From the NCBI GenBank assembly GCA_017403825.1, contig JAFRDO010000091.1, positions 47,497 through 111,496 on the forward strand: a stretch of DNA of 64,000 nt. The letters run 5' to 3'. Each line of letters begins with the position of its first letter. Position 1 is the stretch's first letter. The position numbers were made by a program, and so were the translations under genes. The notes under the pieces were generated by a model that was given only the letters and a program-made list of their open reading frames with translations, was not told where the DNA came from and did no database searches. Positions 1 to 7,168 of this stretch are shown in pieces. The DNA comes from Kiritimatiellia bacterium. GTDB lineage: Bacteria > Verrucomicrobiota > Kiritimatiellia > RFP12 > UBA1067.

Positions 1-3000
1 TTGCCAGAGAAGTTACGCGGAAAAGCCGTAGATGTCCTGCTCAATCCTCATGGTGTGTTGTCTAGGATGAACCCAGGTCAGCTTCTTGAAACACATCTTG
101 GTTGGTTGCTTCATACCGGGTGGAATGGGGCTAACTCCTTGAAAAGTGGCGGAGTGGCGCCAGAACTTGGTTGCTTAGACAACGCGAATCTTGACCATGA
201 TGCAATTCGCCACGCCCTTGAGGCAAGTGGGCTAGACCGGCATGGATGCATCCAATTGGTGTTGCCAGATGGGTCGAAGACGGAGAACCCTGTACTCGTT
301 GGGTTTGAGTACTTTGTCCGGCTTCATCATGTGCCAGAGTTTAAAGCGCAGGCACGATGTGGTGGTTTGGATGCAAAATATTCGTCTACCACTAGGCAGG
401 CTGCGCATGGACGTCGAATTGGCGGCGGGCAGAGACTGGGGGAGATGGAGGTGTGGGCGCTTGCTGCATACGGCGTGCCGCATATTCTTGAAGAGATGCT
501 GGGCGCGAAGTCCGACGTTGAATGGGCGAGCGAATGGAAAGCTGAAGGAGCCCCGCCTGTAAAGGCGCTGTTTTCTGGATTCCCGCGAGTTGCGCGAGAT
601 TGGCTTTGGGCGCTTGGGATTGACATGGAGCAGGCAGGGGCAGACAAGGTTCGATTCTCGTTAATGTCAGAAGAGACGATCAGGGAATGGATTGAAGACA
701 ATGGTGCGCAGCGTGTGTCGTCTGCCGGTGGTGTTTCTAAGGAGCCAACAGCTTCGTTTGTCTGTCCCAAAGGATGTGGGATGCCGTTTGGCAATGAGAA
801 GCTGCCAAAAGGTAGTGGTGACAACAAAAACACCAATGCGCTCAGAGTTAAGAGTGTTTTGCGCAGCTGGGGGTATGATTGCACCGAGCCGATTCATCCA
901 ATGCCAGGTCAAGGCATGGGACCTGCGGTCTTTGAGTGGGATTTAACTCCGATTGAGGGTGCTCCCAAATGTACTCTTGTTGTGACGCTAAAAGACTATG
1001 ACCCGCAGAAAGACTGGATAAAGGCTGAGATTGTTCCTAAGCCTGGAATGCAACCTCCTAAATGGCCGGTTGGCCTGGAAAAGATGACTTGTTACGGGAG
1101 GTTTTGCAAGGGGAAGGGGGAGAACATATCGGCAGGAGATCTTCTTAGCTCGTTATGCAAAGAGAAGCAGAAGCGCGAAAAGGGGCCGACGCTGGGAGAC
1201 TTCTCTGTCACATGTCCTCACCACGCGACTATCCCTCTGAAACCGATGCCTCCATACGGGTGTTATTACAAAACCGATCCGGGCAGTATATTTGACGAAG
1301 TTATTTTTGGCGATTGGAGGAATCTGGAGCTGTGCGATGACAAATGGGGATATATTGAACTTCCAGAGCCAGTTGACTATCCATACGGTGCCTTTGGCAT
1401 ATCGGAAGAGAAGTTGGGGTCGTGGGGGCTGGAGTTGCCCAAACTAACAATCATACCAGTCCTTCCGATTCGCTATCGTCGGCCTTTTCCGGATATATCC
1501 GACAATGCGGCAATCTGCGAAGAGATCAATAACTGCTATCGTGAACTGGTTCGGGCATGTGGAACGAAAGATAAAGAAAAGCGTATGACCGAAGTTAAGA
1601 CAGCGGTCAAAAAGCTGTTCGAGGAAATTGCAAATCGTCTGGACAAAAAGGATGGATTGTTGCGTCGCGAAGGACTGGGGCGTCGCGTGGATCGTTCATT
1701 CCGATTGGTCATTACGCCAAATCTCGAATTGGAATGGGATAAGGTCTGCGTACCGACAGATGTCCTGTGGGAATTGATGGGAGACAGAGTATTAGCTTCG
1801 TTTATGGGGGCTGAGACAAGCAATCCTGCAGATTCGGAAACGGTTGCGCCTGGATCAGGGGATGATGAAATTGTGCTGCGCGTTGGATGGTGGTGGAATA
1901 AGTCCGCTTCTTCGCTTACAGACAATGAGAAGTACAAGCTGCTTCGCGACTATTTAAATGAGCGTCCGCAATTGATTCTGCTCAATCGTCAACCGACACT
2001 TCATCGTCATGGCTTTCAGGCATTTTACCCTGAGCCATTGAGACCTGAAGACGGCGAGGCACTGCAGATATCGCCGCTCTGTTGCAAGGGCTTTGCTGCT
2101 GACTTCGATGGGGACGAGATGGTTGGGCACTATCCTGTATCTGACGAGGCCCAGAAAGAGGCTGTTGTAATGTTGCCGCGCAATAATCTTCGTATGATAG
2201 GCACGGGGAAGGCCTCGGCACAGTATGACCGTGACTTTGTGACTGGACTTGAGATTGTCTATGAGAACCAAGCGAAGTATAAGAAAGAGATTGATGATAT
2301 CAAGCTCGATTACAGGGCTCGCAATTTGTTTGATGAGAAGTTTGATGAGCCTGGCAAGTTCGGCAAGAAACTTATTGATGAGTTGTCCAAGGAGAATGGT
2401 GAGAAGCCAGCAAAGGCGATTGTTGCGCTCGCCAGGCTGTCATATCACGCATGCACGTGTAGAGGCGTGTCCTTTGGATTCTATGATTTATTAGACCTTA
2501 GTTCGCGAGTTGGAAAGATGGAGAAGCAAGTCATGCTCGACAAACTGCGTGGTGCGTCCGATCTGTCTGCCGGAGAGAAGTCAGTTTTAGACATGGTCTT
2601 GTCGGGTGCAAACGGCAAAGACCAAATACACCAGATAATTGGTTCACGTGGCAAGTTGCATGTGGACTTGGAGCATTTGGGGTACTCAGAAAACCGAATC
2701 TCGGATAAGGCCAAGAAGTTCGATTGTTCGCTCGTTCATGGGATGTCGTGGGACGAAATGTTCTGGTCGTCGTTAAATGCTCGCACCGCCATGTGCAATA
2801 AGAAGCTTGGTGCAGGTAAGGCTGGTGATCTGACCCGTCGCCTTGTGTTTATGCTCTGGCCGAAGGGACAGGAAGGCATTGTTGCGGCGCAGGCAATAGG
2901 TGAAAGGGGGCTTCAGGTTGCGATGCAGGGGTTCCATACGGGTGGAAAGGGAATCGACATCGAGCATTCCCGTGCGCTGTTCTTAACCGGGGAAGTTGAG

Positions 3001-3363
3001 GAAAAGGGGAAGCCTGGACATCGAGATTACATCCGGGATGACGATAAGGTTGGTTTTGTAAATGCGATTAGAAATAATGGTAAGACCGAATACGCGGAAA
3101 CCGAATACGCGGAAATTGACGATAAGTATCTGGAAATCCTCTGGGAGTCACTGAAGAAGAAACGAGAGGCAAAGAAAAATAGTGTGACAACCGATAAATC
3201 GACGGACAAAACGTTTACGGATATTCTTTTTCAGAGGCAGAAACGGCAGATATTTGAACTTGCGATAAGCGACGGTGTGTTGTCACTTGATTCACCATTT
3301 GCCAAGGTGATGTTCAATCGCTGGGGGCATCGCGAAGAGACTTTCGGGAAGGAGGATGCTTAA
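1..3363 (+). CDS. Divergent single-chain RNA polymerase, beta C-terminus fused to beta-prime (5' end outside window)
   Basis: Only the last 1,120 residues are visible; the reading frame is open at base 1, so the start is not a true start. Residues 8-35 and 99-175 match the C-terminal part of bacterial RpoB (LNPHGVLSRMNPGQLLETHLGW region and GEMEVWALAAYG at 147-158). Around residues 205-230 the sequence passes almost without linker into RpoC-like sequence (SLMSEETIREW). The RpoC part then has a cysteine-rich stretch, LLRREGLGRRVDRS, NRQPTLHR, and the active-site loop ADFDGD with Asp701, 703 and 705 (numbering from base 1). A bridge-helix region follows (SSLNARTAMCNKKLG) and then a trigger loop (residues 957-982, catalytic-type His979). 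The last 45 residues resemble the RpoC C-terminal helix. This is a template-directed RNA polymerase core by family knowledge. Its location beside a sigma-54-like gene suggests a dedicated, non-housekeeping polymerase, which is inference. Confidence 0.88.
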   Translation: MPEKLRGKAVDVLLNPHGVLSRMNPGQLLETHLGWLLHTGWNGANSLKSGGVAPELGCLDNANLDHDAIRHALEASGLDRHGCIQLVLPDGSKTENPVLVGFEYFVRLHHVPEFKAQARCGGLDAKYSSTTRQAAHGRRIGGGQRLGEMEVWALAAYGVPHILEEMLGAKSDVEWASEWKAEGAPPVKALFSGFPRVARDWLWALGIDMEQAGADKVRFSLMSEETIREWIEDNGAQRVSSAGGVSKEPTASFVCPKGCGMPFGNEKLPKGSGDNKNTNALRVKSVLRSWGYDCTEPIHPMPGQGMGPAVFEWDLTPIEGAPKCTLVVTLKDYDPQKDWIKAEIVPKPGMQPPKWPVGLEKMTCYGRFCKGKGENISAGDLLSSLCKEKQKREKGPTLGDFSVTCPHHATIPLKPMPPYGCYYKTDPGSIFDEVIFGDWRNLELCDDKWGYIELPEPVDYPYGAFGISEEKLGSWGLELPKLTIIPVLPIRYRRPFPDISDNAAICEEINNCYRELVRACGTKDKEKRMTEVKTAVKKLFEEIANRLDKKDGLLRREGLGRRVDRSFRLVITPNLELEWDKVCVPTDVLWELMGDRVLASFMGAETSNPADSETVAPGSGDDEIVLRVGWWWNKSASSLTDNEKYKLLRDYLNERPQLILLNRQPTLHRHGFQAFYPEPLRPEDGEALQISPLCCKGFAADFDGDEMVGHYPVSDEAQKEAVVMLPRNNLRMIGTGKASAQYDRDFVTGLEIVYENQAKYKKEIDDIKLDYRARNLFDEKFDEPGKFGKKLIDELSKENGEKPAKAIVALARLSYHACTCRGVSFGFYDLLDLSSRVGKMEKQVMLDKLRGASDLSAGEKSVLDMVLSGANGKDQIHQIIGSRGKLHVDLEHLGYSENRISDKAKKFDCSLVHGMSWDEMFWSSLNARTAMCNKKLGAGKAGDLTRRLVFMLWPKGQEGIVAAQAIGERGLQVAMQGFHTGGKGIDIEHSRALFLTGEVEEKGKPGHRDYIRDDDKVGFVNAIRNNGKTEYAETEYAEIDDKYLEILWESLKKKREAKKNSVTTDKSTDKTFTDILFQRQKRQIFELAISDGVLSLDSPFAKVMFNRWGHREETFGKEDA

Positions 3364-3364
3364 G

Positions 3365-4039
3365 ATGGACATCGGGCTTGGTATACGGCATGAACAGCGG
3401 ACGAAGCAGACTCAGGAGCAACGAGCCGCAACACAAGCTAGGATTGATTTAGTTCGTTCGGCGTCGCCTATGGAAGTTCAGCGCTGCCTACAGGAATTGG
3501 AGCAGCGCGGGTGCATTGTTCAGGACATTTCTGCTGGATATGAAGAGCTGGCGATAGATGAGGAGCTTGCCGAGGAAGAGTTTGACGTGGAGTGGGATTT
3601 TTCGGATGAAGATGCATTGACGCTCGAAAATGATGAGAGGTTGTCTGAGGTCTCTGAGACAGGGCCTTTCTTGTTGGCTGTCGCGTATGTGCTTCGCGTA
3701 TTTCGCGATGGAGATGGTGGGGTTGAAATAGACGTGCCAGAGATGGGGTGCGAAACATATATTGGGCGCGATGCGCATGGCAAAGATATACTGCAAGAAC
3801 TCAGTCGTCGTCGGGACGCCTATCGCGCAATTGCTGAGTGGCTTCTAGGATCTTATGCCATGAAGCAGGCAGACACCCCAGTCGAATTTCTTTCAATTCA
3901 TCAACCGATTGCGCAGACAGATTTCATAAAGAAACATGACCTGGGGATTCCAATGTCGTCATTCGCAAAGTACTTGGTCGCTGCCCAGCTTGCTTGGAAC
4001 ACAGGAAGCATTCCTTTGCGACGGCTTTTCAAGAAGTAG
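3365..4039 (+). CDS. Miniature sigma-54-like factor lacking the RpoN box
   Basis: The protein has 224 residues. The ATG at 3365 is chosen over the one at 3356 because the ribosome site (AAGGAGG) touches 3356 and sits correctly for 3365. The N-terminus (residues 1-45, with EQRTKQTQEQRAATQ) resembles sigma-54 region I. Residues about 55-95 are very acidic, like region II. The C-terminal 80 residues align with the core helix-turn-helix region of the host RpoN encoded at 47952-49349: SRRRDAY..IAEWLL matches ARRQQTV..IAQAIF, LGIPMSSFAKYL matches VGVHGTTVSRTV, and TGSIPLRRLF matches QGTVELRKFF. It stops there, so the C-terminal RpoN domain that reads the -24 element is missing. It begins one base after the polymerase stop, so the two are almost certainly co-transcribed. 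The function as promoter-specificity factor for that polymerase is inferred. Confidence 0.72.
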   Translation: MDIGLGIRHEQRTKQTQEQRAATQARIDLVRSASPMEVQRCLQELEQRGCIVQDISAGYEELAIDEELAEEEFDVEWDFSDEDALTLENDERLSEVSETGPFLLAVAYVLRVFRDGDGGVEIDVPEMGCETYIGRDAHGKDILQELSRRRDAYRAIAEWLLGSYAMKQADTPVEFLSIHQPIAQTDFIKKHDLGIPMSSFAKYLVAAQLAWNTGSIPLRRLFKK

Positions 4040-5999
4040 TTTCTTGGCAGAGTTCCTTGGCTTTTGACTCAATCCAGTCAAAGTCAATGCCCAGTTGATT
4101 AATAGTTTTTCGCCTGAAATAGCGGCTCATATAATCAGCGGCATTCCCTCCGTCCTTTAAGCTCGCATTGAATAGTTCTCTTGCGGCCTCCGCGCCGGAC
4201 TTGCTCCGCACACAAACCTCAATGACGTATCTTAGCTGTTGCAGGTCAATCTTATTGATCTTGGACATGTCGTATTGGTGTATGATGAAATCCCAAACTT
4301 TCTCGGATAGGTTTTCTCTGGATGGCGTTCTTTTGGGCGGTGACTGATCCTGATTGGATGATGTCTTGTTGTCCCATTTCTGTTCGTTTTCGAGTCTTTC
4401 GATTTCATCTTGAATTATGCTATCATTAATGATATTGTTCTCGAGTGTGGCAATTGTTGCCATGCGCCATATGATCCGTCTCAGTTCTCTGAAATTTCCC
4501 TTAAGTGTCATGCCTTTTATGGCGGATAGGAAATTCTGGCGTGACAGTTCGCTGCTGAACTGAATATTGGGGCCGTAGTCTTTGGTGAAATGATTTAACA
4601 AGTTGTCAATGTTCAAGTCTATGTCGCTTGGTCGGGCTTTAAGATTTGGAATGCGGAATGTCCAAGTCCGAATGCGCTCAAAAAGGTCTCGACGAAACTT
4701 TCCTTTCTCAACTAGATCAGGTATCCATTCATTTGTGGCGCAGATGAGAAGGAATTTTGAGTCGTCTGGTTTGCCGCGATCTCCAACTGGGTTGTATTTA
4801 TGCTCGTCAATGAGAGTGAGTAATTTCCCTTGGGTATCCATAGGTAGGTTGCCTATTTCATCCAGAAACAGCACTCCTCCATTGGCCAATTTGACAAGTC
4901 CTTCTTTTTTTTCGTCTGCGCCGGTGTACGCGCCTTTCACGTGCCCAAAAAGGGTGTCATTTACAAGGGCGTCATCAAGGCCGCTGCAGTTGACCCATTT
5001 AAAGGCTCCGTCGCTTGTGATCCATTCGTTGTTCTTGTTTGATATATTGTCGCCTTTGTTTTTGAGGGATTCCTTCCGTATGTCGAAGATGAGTTTCGCG
5101 ATTTGGGATTTTCCCACGCCAGTATCGCCCAATAGCAAAATGGGCTCGTTTGTTTTGTCGGCAATCCGTTTGATATAAGCAATGGTCTTGCTGTAGTCTT
5201 TGTCCGTTGTTTCGATAATTCCGCCAAAGGTTTCTGGGCTGTTTTGCAAGAGTTTGCTTTTCTCTTCTGGCGATGATCCGAGGGTTGTAATTGAACATTG
5301 CCCGACGGGATCGTCCTTTCTGGTTGTCCAGAGCTGAACGCATTCTGCTGGCACCCATCTATTCTGTGCGAGAAGAAAGAGGCACATGCGGGCGGCTTGT
5401 GAACCGGATGTGACATGGACGAGGTATCGTGTACCCTTGGTTCTGTCGTCTGCTTGAGAGGTATTGAAGTGTTTCCGGAAGTAATCGAAGAGTCTGGAGT
5501 ACACAGTCTGGAAGTCATGACCGTTGCCGATGTCAATTTTCTCGAGAATAACTTTTATAGTTTCACCTTTTATAGTTTCACCGGCTAAACGCTCAATGGC
5601 ATTTTTGATGTAGACGACACCGTCTTTTTGGTCTTCTTGGTGATCTTTTAGGTTGGGCTGATAGAACAGATGATACTCATCTATGATAATGTTTTCATTT
5701 TTTTTCAATGAAAGAGCCAGGGCGGTAGATGGTCGCCAGTAGTTTTTGTCGATCTCTTCTGGCTTGTGTGTCTCGGTAAATTTTTTGGTGCTGTTTTTCT
5801 TAAATTTCTTTTTGGAGGGGCTTTCTCCTAAAGTTCTATTCCCTTTGCTTTCTGGTATAGCCCATTTAGCAATCTTATTCTTCCAATCTTTAATTTCTTT
5901 CTCCCAATCTTTCTTCAGCGCGGCATTGATTATGCCGCGGTAGTCTTCTTTTTCATCGAAAAATGAGAACATAACAACTTTTCTTCCTTGACTGTCCAT
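4029..5999 (-). CDS. RtcR-like sigma-54 activator: CARF-type sensor, AAA+ domain, C-terminal helical domain
   Basis: This is a 656-residue bacterial enhancer-binding protein. Residues 1 to about 250 resemble the RtcR N-terminal regulatory (CARF) domain, including a VHVTSGSQAARMCLFLLAQ stretch; family knowledge suggests a nucleotide ligand. The AAA+ domain has Walker A GDTGVGKS (291-298), GAYTGA in the sigma-54-contacting loop (356-361, usually GAFTGA), Walker B GGVLFLDEIGN and an arginine-finger segment FRRDLFERIRTW. The C-terminus is helical with a probable DNA-binding part. It lies tail to tail with the mini-sigma-54 gene and overlaps it by 11 bases. It has its own sigma-70-type promoter (-35 TTGACT, -10 TACAAT) and a GAAAGGA ribosome site. 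In classical loci RtcR activates a divergent RNA-repair operon; no RtcA or RtcB is seen here, and the divergent genes at 6228-9527 are the obvious candidate targets. Confidence 0.85.
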   Translation of the reverse strand: MDSQGRKVVMFSFFDEKEDYRGIINAALKKDWEKEIKDWKNKIAKWAIPESKGNRTLGESPSKKKFKKNSTKKFTETHKPEEIDKNYWRPSTALALSLKKNENIIIDEYHLFYQPNLKDHQEDQKDGVVYIKNAIERLAGETIKGETIKVILEKIDIGNGHDFQTVYSRLFDYFRKHFNTSQADDRTKGTRYLVHVTSGSQAARMCLFLLAQNRWVPAECVQLWTTRKDDPVGQCSITTLGSSPEEKSKLLQNSPETFGGIIETTDKDYSKTIAYIKRIADKTNEPILLLGDTGVGKSQIAKLIFDIRKESLKNKGDNISNKNNEWITSDGAFKWVNCSGLDDALVNDTLFGHVKGAYTGADEKKEGLVKLANGGVLFLDEIGNLPMDTQGKLLTLIDEHKYNPVGDRGKPDDSKFLLICATNEWIPDLVEKGKFRRDLFERIRTWTFRIPNLKARPSDIDLNIDNLLNHFTKDYGPNIQFSSELSRQNFLSAIKGMTLKGNFRELRRIIWRMATIATLENNIINDSIIQDEIERLENEQKWDNKTSSNQDQSPPKRTPSRENLSEKVWDFIIHQYDMSKINKIDLQQLRYVIEVCVRSKSGAEAARELFNASLKDGGNAADYMSRYFRRKTINQLGIDFDWIESKAKELCQETTS

Positions 6000-6030
6000 G
6001 AAGCGATCCTTTCTTGCCTAGTTTCGTATG

Positions 6031-6124
6031 AACAATATTGTAGCATTTTAAATATTCATAGTCAATATCGATAGGGAGAATATTGAAATAAATATATTAC
6101 ATGGGTGAAAGGGGCGAAATCGGC
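6031..6124. promoter_or_regulatory. AT-rich intergenic region with repeated CAATAT motifs, possible activator-binding sites
   Basis: The gap between the divergent activator and the 6228 gene holds CAATATTG (6033-6040, palindromic), CAATATCG (6063-6070) and GAATATTG (6078-6085); the last two form an inverted repeat (TCAATAT...ATATTGA). A GG-N10-GC pair (6111-6124) is the only weak -24/-12-like candidate. Enhancer-binding proteins normally use repeated palindromes upstream of the target promoter, so an activator-binding role is inferred. Nothing here proves it. Confidence 0.35.
6037..6065 (-). promoter_or_regulatory. Sigma-70 promoter of the RtcR-like activator gene
   Basis: On the minus strand the -35 hexamer TTGACT (6060-6065) and the -10 hexamer TACAAT (6037-6042) are separated by exactly 17 bases, about 38 bases upstream of the start codon at 5999. 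Confidence 0.75.
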
Positions 6125-6227
6125 TGTTTGTGGATTTCAGTATTAAGTGAGACGTTCGGGTGAGCGCCAATTATGGGACATGGAATGTGACATGTGAAAT
6201 CAACATGAAAGTTGAAAGGAGAATCAA

Positions 6228-6596
6228 ATGAGTCGAAGAGAGACGGGAATGATACAGTCGTTTATAAACTGGATTACAGGGACGGGGCGAACAGTCCATC
6301 ACACGACCACGTTCTGGGGATGCCCCAAGGTCGAGGTAACGGACTATGACAAAGGATATCGCTCTACGCGAATCCGCAAGCAGGGGTTCTGGGGCAACAA
6401 GAACTCCTATAGGCGCGAGAGCCTTGGCGGAAGCTGGCAAGGTGAATTCAAGGGAGTGCGGAGCCTCTCTCGCGGTGAGTATTCTGGAGACTACGAAGGC
6501 ATCTGTTTCAGGTGCAAAGGGTCGGGATCTTACAAGGGTCATGTCTGCCGTCGTTGCGGAGGATCCGGTCGTTGGCACAAGCATCATGGTAGGTAA
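6228..6596 (+). CDS. Small protein with DnaJ-type zinc-ribbon C-terminus
   Basis: The protein has 122 residues and starts at an ATG preceded by GAAAGGAG. The N-terminal two thirds is basic and aromatic, with no recognised domain. The C-terminus contains two CxxCxGxG-like knuckles (CFRCKGSGSYKGHVCRRCGG), the pattern of the DnaJ cysteine-rich domain, and ends in a His/Arg-rich tail. It should therefore bind zinc; whether it binds RNA, DNA or protein cannot be said. It is the first gene reading away from the RtcR-like activator, followed by a glycine-rich membrane protein, so it may be the leading gene of the activator's target set. I do not recognise the family. Confidence 0.65.
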   Translation: MSRRETGMIQSFINWITGTGRTVHHTTTFWGCPKVEVTDYDKGYRSTRIRKQGFWGNKNSYRRESLGGSWQGEFKGVRSLSRGEYSGDYEGICFRCKGSGSYKGHVCRRCGGSGRWHKHHGR

Positions 6597-6703
6597 TTAC
6601 AAATGTGTAGCATAGTCAGTAGAACGAAAGGAATTGGAATAACATCATGAGACGAACAGAGATGAGGGCATGGTTCAATGAAACAACAAAGGAGAATGAT
6701 AGC

Positions 6704-7153
6704 ATGAAAAAGAACCCAAATTCGTTTGTCGAAGACGGAGCGATTGTCGCCGGGACTGGCGCATGTGCAGTGGGCGCAACCGCTGCCGCCATCGGGGTTA
6801 CCACCACAATCACTACGACAGGCGTAAGCGCGGCTGCAGTGACGGGAACTGGTGCGGCCATCGGTGGGATCATCGGTGGAACTACCGGTGCGGTCCTGGG
6901 AGCAGGCGCTGGCATTGCAACAGGAGGGACTGCGGTTGCCGCAACAGTTCCCCTTGCTGCGGCTGGCGCCACGACAGGGGCCGCCGTCTGTGGATCGATT
7001 GCGACGACAGTTGCCGGTTGGCTCGGCATCCCGATTGCTACGACCACGACCATTGTGACGACTCCTGTCTGGGCGATCCCCGTAGCCGTCACTGGCGCTG
7101 TCGCAGCCGTTGGATTCGGGGGATGGAAACTCTACAAGTCGTTTTGCAAGTAA
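6704..7153 (+). CDS. Glycine- and alanine-rich small membrane protein with glycine-zipper pattern
   Basis: The protein has 149 residues starting at 6704, where AAAGGAG precedes the ATG; an in-frame ATG at 6647 lacks a comparable site. Apart from a short charged head (MKKNPNSFVEDG) and tail (WKLYKSFCK), almost the whole chain is Gly, Ala, Thr, Val and Ile. It includes glycine-zipper stretches (AAIGGIIGGTTGAVLGAGAG), the composition seen in membrane-inserting or pore-forming small proteins. There is no cleavable signal peptide. The neighbouring gene 15 bases downstream also encodes a membrane protein. A pore-forming or phage-holin-like role is possible but purely inferred from composition. Confidence 0.6.
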   Translation: MKKNPNSFVEDGAIVAGTGACAVGATAAAIGVTTTITTTGVSAAAVTGTGAAIGGIIGGTTGAVLGAGAGIATGGTAVAATVPLAAAGATTGAAVCGSIATTVAGWLGIPIATTTTIVTTPVWAIPVAVTGAVAAVGFGGWKLYKSFCK

Positions 7154-7168
7154 TAAGGAAAAAGGAAA

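Noticed and set aside
1..4039. Phage origin of the polymerase, as in jumbo phages
   Set aside because: No phage structural, packaging or lysis genes are nearby, and phage multisubunit polymerases are typically split rather than fused; it cannot be excluded without the upstream sequence.
6111..6124. Classical sigma-54 promoter (-24/-12) for the 6228 gene
   Set aside because: Only GG-N10-GC is present; the flanking bases do not match TGGCAC or TTGC, so it is not called as a promoter.
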